Origin: Mycobacterium gastri
GTDB lineage: Bacteria > Actinomycetota > Actinomycetes > Mycobacteriales > Mycobacteriaceae
Assembly: GCF_002102175.1 (NCBI RefSeq)
Contig: NZ_LQOX01000080.1
Location: 1 to 37,761 of the forward strand
Direction of reading: 5' to 3'
Length of the DNA stretch: 37,761 bases
Below, one piece after another: positions 18,403 to 26,179 of the stretch (the first letter of the stretch is position 1; each line of letters begins with the position of its first letter). The notes under the pieces were generated by a model. That model did no database searches. It saw only the letters and a list, made by a program, of their open reading frames with translations, and had not been told where the DNA came from. Position numbers and translations under genes: made by a program.

Positions 18403-18891
18403 CTACTTGCCTCGGCATCCCATCGATTCGCCGAGTAAGCGTACGCTCGCGAACTGGCGCAGGCCAACCCGAGTGAACAGTTCAGCCGGGGGTGCTGCGA
18501 GTGCGTCTGAGGGTTGCCCGGGTGAACACTTTCGGGGGTTCAAACAAGCTGCCTACCAGCGGGTTTCAATTGTCCGGTGGCCGCCCTCGCCGAAGATGAC
18601 GACCGGATGCGTTATCGAAGTCCGAGAGATTTCGCAGTGAATGCCGGACCGCCGACCAGCACTAGATTAGGAAACATGGTCAGGGAGCGCCGTTAAGTAT
18701 TCATTAAGGTCTGGGCTCGATAGTTAGGCGATGCGATCTCGTCACGGTTCAAGGTGCACAGCCCCTTGCACAAGTGAAGGATGCGGCGAGGATGCCGCCT
18801 ATCGCGACGTCTTGACAATCCGTGGCGGAACTCCGGCACCGGCCCACTTAACTTGGCCCTGGGGGCTACCCGGGCAGAGGTGGCGGTTTCG
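18403..18891. promoter_or_regulatory. Divergent intergenic region between kinase 2 and the LysR gene
   Basis: No convincing gene is seen in this 489-base gap. It must contain the promoters for the minus-strand kinase and the plus-strand LysR gene. Two related blocks, GTGAACAGTTCAGCCGGGGG at 18473 and GTGAACACTTTCGGGGGTT at 18522, lie 49 bases apart in direct orientation and could be operator half-sites. An AT-rich patch (TTAAGTATTCATTAAG, near 18693) is a candidate promoter or LysR-binding area. Functions are inferred only from position. Confidence 0.4.
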
Positions 18892-19896
18892 ATGACGGTT
18901 ACGGCCGACCGGGCGATGCTGCCGCTCAGCTCTCGTATGCCAGAACTCGGCTCGTTCGAAATCTTTCAGGCAATCGCTGAGACCGGAAGTGTCAGCGCCG
19001 CCGCCCGCGAACTCGCGTTGACCCAACAAGCCGTGTCGCGGCGGCTCGCCTCATTCGAGGCCCAGATCGGGCTGACGTTGGCCCTCCGCACGACGCGTGG
19101 CTCACAACTCACAGCGGCAGGCGTCGTCGTCGCGGAGTGGGCGGCCCGACTGCTTGAGGTCGCCCGGCAGGCCGACGAAGACCTGAAATCGTTGCGAAGC
19201 GAAGGCCGTCGGCGAATCAAGGTCGTGGCCAGCCACACAATCGCCGAACAGCTTATGCCCCAATGGTTGCTGTCCATGCATGCTCTAGCCGGCCGGCCCG
19301 GCAGCACCGGGCCCCAGGTGTGTTTGACTGCCACCGAGAGCGGCGATGCGATCGCGGCGGTTCGAGATGGCGCTGCCGATCTTGCATTCGTTGAAGACCC
19401 CGATCCGCTTGCAGGACTCGGCAATTGTGTGGTGGGGCACGACGAGCTGGTGGTCGTGGTACTTCCGGATCACCACTGGGCTCGTCGGTCGCGCGTGGTG
19501 AGCGCCCTTGAACTCGCGCAAACACCCCTGGTTGCTCGCGAGACCCGTTCGCGCCGTTGCGATACGCTTACCACCGCCCTCCGCGGGGTGCTGGGCAACG
19601 GCATGCAGCAGGTGCCTCCAGTACTGGCAATGGGGTCCACCGCGGCAATGCGCGCTGCGGTTCTTGCCGGTGCGGGACCGGCGGTGATGAGCCGGCTGGC
19701 CGTGGTCGATGACTTGGCTGCGGGTCGACTGCGCGCCATCACCATCCCCGGCTTGGATTTACGTCGCAAGCTTCGAGCCACGTGGACCGGCGGGCGCACC
19801 CCCCCCCCCTCGATTCGAAACTTCCTGAACCACATCATTCGCACACCGCCTCCCCGAAGTAGATGTGTCGGTCCTATGGTCGCGGAATCGGCATGA
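18892..19896 (+). CDS. LysR-family transcriptional regulator
   Basis: From the ATG at 18892 the product is 334 residues, the usual LysR length. The frame is open to 18781, but the first 37 codons lack family similarity. An N-terminal winged helix-turn-helix spans ~20-80 (FEIFQAIAETGSVSAAAREL, LTQQAVSRRLASFEAQIG, LRTTRGSQLTAAG), then a linker helix and a periplasmic-binding-like effector domain (IKVVASHTIAEQLMPQWL, GAADLAFVEDPDPL, VVGHDELVVVVLPDHHWA). AGAGG lies about 11 bases before the ATG, a weak site. LysR proteins usually regulate a neighbouring divergent gene; here the divergent gene is the truncated kinase, and the cupin gene is convergent. Effector and targets are unknown. Confidence 0.88.
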   Translation: MTVTADRAMLPLSSRMPELGSFEIFQAIAETGSVSAAARELALTQQAVSRRLASFEAQIGLTLALRTTRGSQLTAAGVVVAEWAARLLEVARQADEDLKSLRSEGRRRIKVVASHTIAEQLMPQWLLSMHALAGRPGSTGPQVCLTATESGDAIAAVRDGAADLAFVEDPDPLAGLGNCVVGHDELVVVVLPDHHWARRSRVVSALELAQTPLVARETRSRRCDTLTTALRGVLGNGMQQVPPVLAMGSTAAMRAAVLAGAGPAVMSRLAVVDDLAAGRLRAITIPGLDLRRKLRATWTGGRTPPPSIRNFLNHIIRTPPPRSRCVGPMVAESA

Positions 19897-19990
19897 GGCT
19901 TCGAGGAACGATGCCGGGCCAGGCCGAAGTGAGGCGATCACCCCGCTGTGCCTGATGGCCAGGCAGCAGCAGGTTTGGGACGTGATGGCA

Positions 19991-20404
19991 TCAGGTGATT
20001 GAGAATTGGTTCGGGTGGGCTTCGTACCCGACGTCCTCAGTCGCACCCACGCCGCTGAAAATGTGCAGCACCTTGCTCGGTGCGCCGCTGACGTTGCGAA
20101 ATTCATGCCAGCTCTGCCGCGGGACGACGAGAAGCTGGCCCGGGTTCATATCCATTGGGTCGCCTGGGTCTCCGAGAAATCGGACGGTGCCGCTCAGCGG
20201 TACCACGACCATGTCGGCGTAGGGGTGTCGATGCATGTGGTGGATGAACCCAGGCGGAAATGTGAGCACGTCCGCCACGATCGCGGGTGTTTCAGTCAGG
20301 CCAGCGCTGAGTAGGTGCTGATTCAACTGGTGTTCTGTGATGTCCCACCGGGTGAAAACCTCGCCGGGAATTTCGTCGAAAGTAATCAGTCGAACATCAG
20401 GCAT
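19991..20404 (-). CDS. Small cupin-domain protein
   Basis: The 137-residue protein has one cupin fold. Motif 1, PGFIHHMHRHPYADMVVVPL (51-70), carries three His spaced for metal binding, with Asp64 in the usual Glu position. Motif 2 is PGQLLVVPRQSWHEFRN (88-104), with H100. Such proteins bind a metal and act as dioxygenases, isomerases or sensors; no specific substrate is indicated. The ATG at 20404 has GGAGG six bases upstream and begins MPDVRLITFDEIPGE. The longer open frame to 20590 lacks a good start. The gene converges with the LysR gene, whose stop is ~95 bases away. Confidence 0.82.
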   Translation of the reverse strand: MPDVRLITFDEIPGEVFTRWDITEHQLNQHLLSAGLTETPAIVADVLTFPPGFIHHMHRHPYADMVVVPLSGTVRFLGDPGDPMDMNPGQLLVVPRQSWHEFRNVSGAPSKVLHIFSGVGATEDVGYEAHPNQFSIT

Positions 20405-20609
20405 TGCTTGCCTCCATGTCTGCGGGGTCAATCGCACGCTCGGCCGACGTAGTCTATGCATCGGCCAGCGAACTCGGCGCGTCACTCGATTTCTCGGCCC
20501 GACCAAAGGGTATGTGAACGCGGCGGGCGCGTCCCGCGACCAAGCGCCCAGTCCCATTGGGGCCTTCCGTGGGCTCGGGGTTGTGCACATCGTGCATCGG
20601 GCCTAGCGT

Positions 20610-20905
20610 TCAGCAGCGCCGCGGCCAGGGACGCTCGCTGGCGAAGCCGCGAACCACGTGTGCGCGCACGAACTCGGCTACGACGTCGAGGTCATCCATA
20701 TTACTGTAAGTGTCGATGACGGAGTACTGAACAGCGAGAACAGGATTCGTACATACCACTCGCCGGCGGCCTCCACATCGAGATCTTTGCGCACCTCGCC
20801 GGTGAGCTTGGCCGCCGATAGGTACGGGGCGAAGAAGTCGACGCATTCCCGCAGCAGCACGCCGACCGCCGCATCGGCAGCCTCAATGACGAATGGCTAC
20901 CCAGT
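20610..20905 (-). pseudogene. TetR-family regulator C-terminal remnant
   Basis: On the minus strand, IEAADAAVGVLLRECVDFF, then APYLSAAKLTGEVRKDLDVE and WYVRILFSLFSTPSSTL resemble the ligand-binding C-terminal half of TetR-type regulators. Near 20715 the reading slips to another frame and continues DDLDVVAEFVRAHVVRGFASERP to a TGA at 20610. A TAG interrupts the reading further upstream, near 20900. The DNA-binding N-terminal half is missing, with sequence resembling the start of a TnpB gene in its place. The fragment is not expected to be functional. Confidence 0.6.
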
Positions 20906-20929
20906 GGTCGTCATCCCAAGAGACGGCCA

Positions 20930-21007
20930 ACACGCATCCGCGCAGTGGCGTTCCCGCATAAAGACGGCCTGTTCCCCTGTTGGGTACAGCCGGTAACGGT
21001 TAGCCAC
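20930..21007 (-). pseudogene. TnpB (IS200/IS605/IS607-type) N-terminal fragment
   Basis: From a GTG at 21007 the minus strand reads VANRYRLYPTGEQAVFMRER followed by HCADACW. The YRLYPT-x-EQ pattern and the following HCADA stretch are typical of the first ~30 residues of TnpB proteins. Similarity then ends and the reading runs into the TetR remnant and a TAG. The fragment is short, so the call rests on this motif alone. Confidence 0.45.
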
Positions 21008-21160
21008 GCCGATAACCTAACCGCGCCCACTGACACGTCCTTGTTCGCCGCATCCTGCGGCGGTCGCGCCTTTGTCGATCATCACCCAATACATCGACCA
21101 ACAGCACCGACCGTCCAGTGGTCCCGATAAGCCGAAATTGATGCGCTAACCCAGCGCTAA

Positions 21161-21180
21161 CCCCGCCATGAATGGCGGGG
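21161..21180. repeat. Perfect 8-bp stem-loop with TGAA loop
   Basis: CCCCGCCA and TGGCGGGG flank the loop TGAA. The same kind of GC hairpin is common at the 3' end of tnpB genes. It is preceded by a direct repeat of GCGCTAACCC (21143-21152 and 21154-21163). It may be a leftover transposon end or a terminator-like structure upstream of vapBC. Confidence 0.6.
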
Positions 21181-21247
21181 CTTGCGCGCTACCACAACTG
21201 GTCAGAGCTCCTTGGCTGGCCTTGTTTGGCGGACATCCGGCGGACAT

Positions 21248-21259
21248 GATGATATCATC
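21248..21259. promoter_or_regulatory. Palindromic putative VapBC operator
   Basis: GATGATATCATC is a perfect 12-base palindrome followed by another short palindrome (GATATC). It lies 22 bases before the vapB start, where VapB or VapBC complexes normally bind to repress their own operon. A GGGAGG ribosome site sits between it and the start codon. Confidence 0.55.
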
Positions 21260-21280
21260 GATATCGGGAGGTTAACAGGT

Positions 21281-21508
21281 ATGGCCGATGTGTTGATCAG
21301 GGGACTATCGGACGCCGCCGTGGCACACATCGATGCGTCCGCCGCAGCGCGGGGGTTGTCGCGGCAGGAGTATCTGAGGCGGCGGTTCGAAACGGAGCGA
21401 TCAGAGGGGCGACCTCAAGGCAAGCTCACCCTCGCGGACATGCGTCGCGCGGCGACCGCCGCAGCGGATCTCGACGACCCAAAGGTGATGGAGGGCGCGT
21501 GGCGGTGA
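21281..21508 (+). CDS. vapB: VapB-type antitoxin
   Basis: The 75-residue protein starts at an ATG preceded by GGGAGG. The N-terminus ([20 protein letters not shown], then [15 protein letters not shown]) is a short ribbon-helix-helix-like DNA-binding domain of the kind found in VapB antitoxins. The C-terminal part ([19 protein letters not shown]) is the likely toxin-binding tail. It overlaps the toxin gene by 10 bases, indicating translational coupling. The longer open frame to 21182 covers the palindromic operator and is not used. Confidence 0.85.
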   Translation: MADVLIRGLSDAAVAHIDASAAARGLSRQEYLRRRFETERSEGRPQGKLTLADMRRAATAAADLDDPKVMEGAWR

Positions 21509-21912
21509 CCACGTGGCTGATCGACAAGTCGGCCTACACCCGCATACCGGCCTCACCGGACGCCAAACTCTGGATCGACCGTATCGAGCGTGGTCTGGTG
21601 CGAATGAGCACAGTCACCCGCCTGGAGATCGGCTATTCATTTCGCACCGCAGCGCACGCGCGTCTCGAGGCCGCCTCGCCGCCACTGTCGCTGATGCCAG
21701 TCGAGTACCTGACGCCGGCCGCAGAAGATCGCGCCGTCGAATTGCAGCTGCTGCTCGCCGATCGCGGGCAACACCGAGCGCCGTCGATCCCGGACCTCCT
21801 GGTGGCCGCCGCTGCCGAAATCGGGGCGCTCACCGTCCTCGCAGTTGACAAAGATTTCGATTTGATCGCGCAGATTTCTGGACAAGCTATCGAATGGCTA
21901 CAGCTGACATAG
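21499..21912 (+). CDS. vapC: VapC-type PIN-domain ribonuclease toxin
   Basis: The 137-residue PIN-domain protein carries the acidic metal-binding set: D9 (LIDKSA), E43 (TRLEIGY), D99 ([12 protein letters not shown]) and D117/D119 (AVDKDFD). VapC toxins are Mg-dependent endoribonucleases that typically cleave tRNA or rRNA and are held in check by the cognate VapB. The start is a GTG that overlaps the end of vapB, with GGAGG just upstream. All key residues are present, so the toxin is predicted to be active. The target RNA cannot be predicted. The pair lies between mobile-element remnants, consistent with gain by transfer. Confidence 0.9.
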   Translation: MAVTTWLIDKSAYTRIPASPDAKLWIDRIERGLVRMSTVTRLEIGYSFRTAAHARLEAASPPLSLMPVEYLTPAAEDRAVELQLLLADRGQHRAPSIPDLLVAAAAEIGALTVLAVDKDFDLIAQISGQAIEWLQLT

Positions 21913-22100
21913 AGCCGGGCGGCGGCGTGACGACAAGACTACATTGAGCATGGGTCGCACCTTCCCGAACCAGCGCGTCAACGCCGGTCCTTGATCAGAC
22001 AAATGGACTTCAGATCATCCTCGGGAAGGTGCGCCCAATCACGCCGCCCCGCCGAGGCTCATCCACAGGTTCTGATCATTGCTCATGTTAAGGAGTCGAA
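21913..22100 (+). ncRNA. Upstream non-coding region of the IS110-type element, candidate bridge RNA region
   Basis: This 188-base leader precedes the transposase. It contains a long inverted repeat, TGGGTCGCACCTTCCCGA (21951-21968) against TCGGGAAGGTGCGCCCA (22021-22037), with ~52 bases between. IS110-group elements encode a structured bridge RNA in the left non-coding end, so a transcript here could fold this way. No boundary of the element was established on this side. The RNA assignment is inference from position and structure. Confidence 0.35.
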
Positions 22101-23338
22101 TTGTCTCTTGCTGTTGCTGTCGCAGTGTTCTTCGTCGGTATCGATTGGGCTGCGCAATCCCATGCCGTGTGCGTGATGGACCAAGCGGGTAAAGTGGTGG
22201 CCCGCTTCACCATCGACCATTCCGCGGACGGGATCGCCACCCTGATTCGTCGATTGGCCAAATACGCTGCTGCTGAAGATATTCCGATCGCAATCGAACG
22301 CCCGAACGGGCGGCTGGTGGACCTGCTGCTGGAGGCCGGACACCCAGTCGTGCCGGTCAGCCCGAACGCGATCAAAACCTGGCGTGAGGGCGAAGTCCTC
22401 TCCGGCGCAAAGTCTGATGCCGCCGACGCCGAAGTCATCGCCGAATACCTGCGGCTCGCCAACACCGACTGTGCGTGGCCACCCCCTACAGCGACCCCAC
22501 CATCGCGGTCCGCACAGTAGTCCGCACCCGCACCGACCTCGTCGAGCAACGAGTCGCAGCCACCAATCAATTGTCCGCGCTGCTGGAAGCGCACTGGCCC
22601 GGCGCCAAGGCCATCTTCGCCGACGTGGAATCCCCAATCAGCCTGGCTTTCCTGACCCATTACCCCACCCCAGCCTCCGCCCAGCACCTGGGCGAGAAGC
22701 GATTGGCCGCGTTCTTGGCCAAACAGGGCTACTCCGGGCGCCGCGACCCGGGCGTGCTGCTGGCCCGGCTGCGCGAAGCCCCAGCAGGTTCCACCGGCAC
22801 CGCAGTCACCGCAGCACTGGCCGACGCCATCGCCGCCCTGGTCGGCGTGCTGACCGCGCTCAACGCCGCCATCAAGAACCTGGACCGCTCGGTGGCCACC
22901 CGACTCGACGAGCACCCGGACGGCAAGATCTTCGCGTCGCTGCCAAGGTCGGGTCAGGTCAACGCCGCCCAGATGCTCGCCGAGTGGGGCGACTGCCGCC
23001 AAGCCTACGACGGACCCGACTCGATCGCTGCCTTGGCCGGATGCCCACCGGTCACCAAAGCCTCCGGTAAACACAAGGCAGTGCACTTTCGTTGGGCCTG
23101 CAACAAACGATTCCGCAAGGCCATTACCACCTTCGCCGACAACAGTCGACACGAAAGCCAATGGGCCGCACAGATCTACAACCAGGCACGCGCCGCAGGT
23201 AAAGACCACGCGCACGCCGTGCGTATCCTCTCGCGCGCCTGGATCCGCGTCATCTGGCGCTGCTGGCAAAACGGCGTCCCCTACGACCCCGCCCAACACG
23301 GCGCCGCAACCAAGCTCACGACCACATCTGCGGCCTGA
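22101..23338 (+). pseudogene. IS110-family transposase, single frameshift
   Basis: The N-terminal part (22101-~22465) starts at a TTG with AAGGAG five bases upstream. It has the RuvC-like DEDD residues of IS110 recombinases: D15 (GIDWAA), E66 (AIERP), D106 and D109 (SGAKSDAADAEVIAEYL). Near 22460 the frame breaks: homology continues one frame over as VATPYSDPTIAVRTVVRTR. It runs to the stop at 23338, including the C-terminal serine-recombinase-like region (SLPRSGQVNAAQMLAEWGD, GCPPVTKASGKHKAV). A single missing base near CGGCTCGCC explains the shift. Both halves are otherwise intact, so inactivation, or a sequencing error, is recent. Confidence 0.85.
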
Positions 23339-23352
23339 GGTTGACATAGGGA

Positions 23353-24272
23353 GTGTCATGCGGGGATGGCGGTGACGAGGACAGCGTCCCGATCCGCCCT
23401 ACCACCGAAGCGTTGTCCGGGATCACCACCATCACCGCCACGGTCGCCGGCGTGAATCCCGGTGCCAAGAATGTCACATTGGCCGACAACTCCGAAATCG
23501 GTTATGACGCAGTCGTACTCGCTGCGGGATCACGCATTGCTCTCGAGATGATTCCCGGATTGCCGGAAGCGGTCGACAACGGCTCGGCGGTCCACTATTA
23601 CGCCACAGCAGCGGCAGCGTCCGCACACCGCGCGCTGTCGGCATTCGCCGGAGGCAAGCTGGTGTTCCTGATCACCTCGCAACCCTACCGATGCCCGGTG
23701 GCCCCGTATGAGGGGGCTCTGTTGGCTACAGACTTGTTGCGCGAGAACGGGACACGCGCTGCGACTCAGATCTCGGTGTACACCCCGGAGCAGCAGCCGA
23801 TGCCTTCGGCGGGCCCCCACGCCGGTCCCGAACTCGTCGGCCTGCTGAATCATGAAGGCATCGACGTCTTTTGCGAACAGACCGTCGAGCGCATCGATCC
23901 AGACGCCCGGACGATCCATTTCCAGGATGGCCACAGCGTCGATTTCGATCTGCTGGTGTTCGTTTCGCCGCATCAGCCCGCGATCACCCTCGGTGAACCG
24001 GGGTGGATACCAACGTGCTGAACTACCTGGGCAAGACCGACGACAGCGCCACCCTCTCGGGTCGCGGTCACTGCTTCATCGACACCGGGGCACACCACTT
24101 CGCCAAGGGCAGTGGCGACTTCTTCGCCCTTCCCAATCCCGGGATTCACCTCACCCCGCCGTCGAGCGAACTGCACCACGACAAGCATGACGAGGAACGC
24201 GACTGGCGGGCGATAGGGGAAAATCGGTGGGCCGAAGTGACCGGGGATCACACCGACGTCAGCGTTGCCTGA
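23353..24272 (+). pseudogene. Pyridine nucleotide-disulfide / sulfide:quinone-type flavoprotein, truncated and frameshifted
   Basis: The reading resembles NDH-2/sulfide:quinone-type FAD oxidoreductases: PIRPTTEAL, VTLADNSEIGYDAVVLAAGS, and GGKLVFLITSQPYRCPVAPY with EGALLATDLL. The N-terminal FAD-binding GxGxxG region is absent; it ends at the IS110 boundary. Near 24000 the frame changes, and C-terminal sequence (RGHCFIDTGAHHFAKGSGDF) follows directly, so the central segment with the second FAD motif is also missing. The stop overlaps the end of cysA on the other strand. It cannot form a working flavoprotein. Confidence 0.75.
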
Positions 24273-25345
24273 TCCGTGTCGGCCCCGCCGACGCCGTCAT
24301 CGCCTGGACCCGCGATGTCGTGGGGGATGGGCGGCACCCGGGTGGCCCGCACGTAGACGGTGTCGCCCTCCCGTAGGGCCAGCGCCTCGGCGTCACCGCG
24401 GGTGATCTGGGCGGTGAAGGCGCCTCCGGTTGCCGCGCTGGTCAACTCCACCCGAACCTCGAAGCCCAGCACCACCACCCGGTTCACGGTGGCGCGGGCG
24501 ACACCGGTGGACTCCGCGGTGCCGTCGGCGGCGGCAACGGCCATCTCCGGAGTCCGGCCGACTCGGATGTCGTGCGGGCGGACCAAGGCGCCGTTGAGCA
24601 TGGAAACCGCTCCCAGGAAGGACATGACGAACGCGTTGGCCGGGGCGTCGTACACGTCGGTCGGAGATCCGACCTGTTCGATACGGCCCTTGTTGAGCAC
24701 GGCTATCCGATCGGCCACATCCAGCGCCTCGGCCTGGTCATGGGTGACCAGCACCGTGGTGACGTGCACCTCGTCGTGCAGGCGGCGCAGCCAACTGCGA
24801 AGATCCTCACGGACTTTGGCGTCCAGGGCGCCGAACGGTTCGTCGAGCAGCAACACCTCCGGGTCGACGGCCAGCGCGCGGGCCAGGGCCATCCGCTGAC
24901 GCTGACCACCGGAAAGCTGATTGGGGTAGCGGCCCTGAAATCCGCTCAGGCCCACCACCTCCAGCAGGTGATCGACCTTCTCCTTGATCTCGACCCTGGG
25001 CCGCTTGCGGATCCGCAGCCCGTAGGCGACGTTGTCGCGAACCGTCAGGTGCTTGAAGGCGGCGTAGTGCTGAAAGACGAATCCGATGCCACGCCGCTGC
25101 GGCGGCACCCCGGTCACGTCGCGCCCATTGATTGTCACCGAGCCGGCGTCGGGTCGGTCAAGGCCGGCGATGGTGCGCAACAGGGTCGATTTCCCGGAGC
25201 CGCTGGGGCCCAGCAACGCCGTCAGCGAACCGGAGGGCACCACGAAGTCCACCTGGTCCAGGGCAACGAAGTCGCCATAGCGCTTGGCGGCGTTGCGCAC
25301 GACGATCGCGTGGCCGTTGCGGCCCGTCGTCTTGGCTGCGGTCAT
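24248..25345 (-). CDS. cysA: Sulfate ABC transporter ATP-binding protein CysA
   Basis: The 365-residue ATPase powers sulfate/thiosulfate import with CysT, CysW and SubI. Walker A is GPSGSGKST, the Q-loop lies in [15 protein letters not shown], the signature is [15 protein letters not shown], Walker B is [12 protein letters not shown], and the switch His is in VTHDQAEAL. The C-terminal ~120 residues form the regulatory domain typical of CysA/MalK ATPases. It closely matches M. tuberculosis CysA1 (Rv2397c, ~351 residues) as I recall it, with a slightly longer N-terminus. The ATG has GAGGAG eight bases upstream. It is the last gene of the operon, 15 bases after cysW. Confidence 0.97.
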   Translation of the reverse strand: MTAAKTTGRNGHAIVVRNAAKRYGDFVALDQVDFVVPSGSLTALLGPSGSGKSTLLRTIAGLDRPDAGSVTINGRDVTGVPPQRRGIGFVFQHYAAFKHLTVRDNVAYGLRIRKRPRVEIKEKVDHLLEVVGLSGFQGRYPNQLSGGQRQRMALARALAVDPEVLLLDEPFGALDAKVREDLRSWLRRLHDEVHVTTVLVTHDQAEALDVADRIAVLNKGRIEQVGSPTDVYDAPANAFVMSFLGAVSMLNGALVRPHDIRVGRTPEMAVAAADGTAESTGVARATVNRVVVLGFEVRVELTSAATGGAFTAQITRGDAEALALREGDTVYVRATRVPPIPHDIAGPGDDGVGGADTDQATLTSV

Positions 25346-25360
25346 CTCAGCGTCTCCTCG

Positions 25361-26179
25361 CTATGCCTGGGCGGCCGCTCGTGCCCGGCGGGCGTCCAGC
25401 GCCACCTGGACGATCAACACCACCACTGCCACGGCCATCAGCAGGGTCGACAACGCATAGGCCCCGTACTCGGCGCCACGGTTGTAGCGGTCCGAGACCA
25501 GCAAGGTCAGCGTTTGGGACGTGCCCGGCAGGTTCGACGACACGATCAGGACCGCACCGTATTCGCCGAGCGTGCGGGCAACGGTCAACACGATGCCGTA
25601 GGTCAGGCCCCACCGGATGGACGGCAGCGTGATCCGCCAAAACGTCTGCCACCAACCGGAACCTAGCGTCGCGGCCGCCTGCTCCTGGTCAGTGCCCAAC
25701 TCGTGCAACACCGGTTCGACTTCGCGCACCACGAACGGCAGCGTGACGAACATACTGGCAAGGACAATGCCGGGCAGACCGAAGATGATCTTGAGCCCCA
25801 GGTCCTTCTCGACGAAGCCCAGCGCACCGGCGGATCCCCACAGCAGGATCAACGCGACACCCACGATCACCGGTGAGACCGCGAACGGCAGGTCGATGAT
25901 CGCCTGCAGTACACCCTTACCCCGAAACCGATTGCGGGCGAGCATCAATGCCGTCGGGATCCCGAACAGCACGTTCAACGGCACCACGATGCCCACCACC
26001 AGCAGCGACAGATTCAGTGCCGATATCGCCGCGGGCGTACTGATCCAGGCATAGAACTGGCCGAAACCGGGTTCGAAGGTCCGCCAGAGGATCACCGCCA
26101 CTGGAACCACCAGCAGCACAGTGACATACCCGAGCGCGATGGATCGGACCAGGTAACGGACGCCGGGCGAGGGCGTCAT
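25361..26179 (-). CDS. cysW: Sulfate ABC transporter permease CysW
   Basis: The 272-residue inner-membrane permease has the same length as Rv2398c. Several hydrophobic segments are visible (ALGYVTVLLVVPVAVILW; LSLLVVGIVVPLNVLFGIP; STLLMAVAVVVLIVQVAL). The ABC-coupling EAA-type loop is in ELGTDQEQAAATLGSGWWQT followed by FWRITLPSI. The start ATG at 26179 overlaps the cysT stop as ATGA, showing translational coupling; the longer frame to 26320 reads through cysT and is rejected. With CysT it forms the membrane channel for sulfate. Confidence 0.95.
   Translation of the reverse strand: MTPSPGVRYLVRSIALGYVTVLLVVPVAVILWRTFEPGFGQFYAWISTPAAISALNLSLLVVGIVVPLNVLFGIPTALMLARNRFRGKGVLQAIIDLPFAVSPVIVGVALILLWGSAGALGFVEKDLGLKIIFGLPGIVLASMFVTLPFVVREVEPVLHELGTDQEQAAATLGSGWWQTFWRITLPSIRWGLTYGIVLTVARTLGEYGAVLIVSSNLPGTSQTLTLLVSDRYNRGAEYGAYALSTLLMAVAVVVLIVQVALDARRARAAAQA

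Noticed and set aside
20945..21130. 61-residue plus-strand frame in the TnpB remnant region
   Set aside because: No start signal or similarity; it overlaps the TnpB-like fragment on the other strand.
22088..23359. 423-residue minus-strand frame opposite the IS110 transposase
   Set aside because: No family features; the plus strand carries the DEDD and C-terminal transposase motifs.
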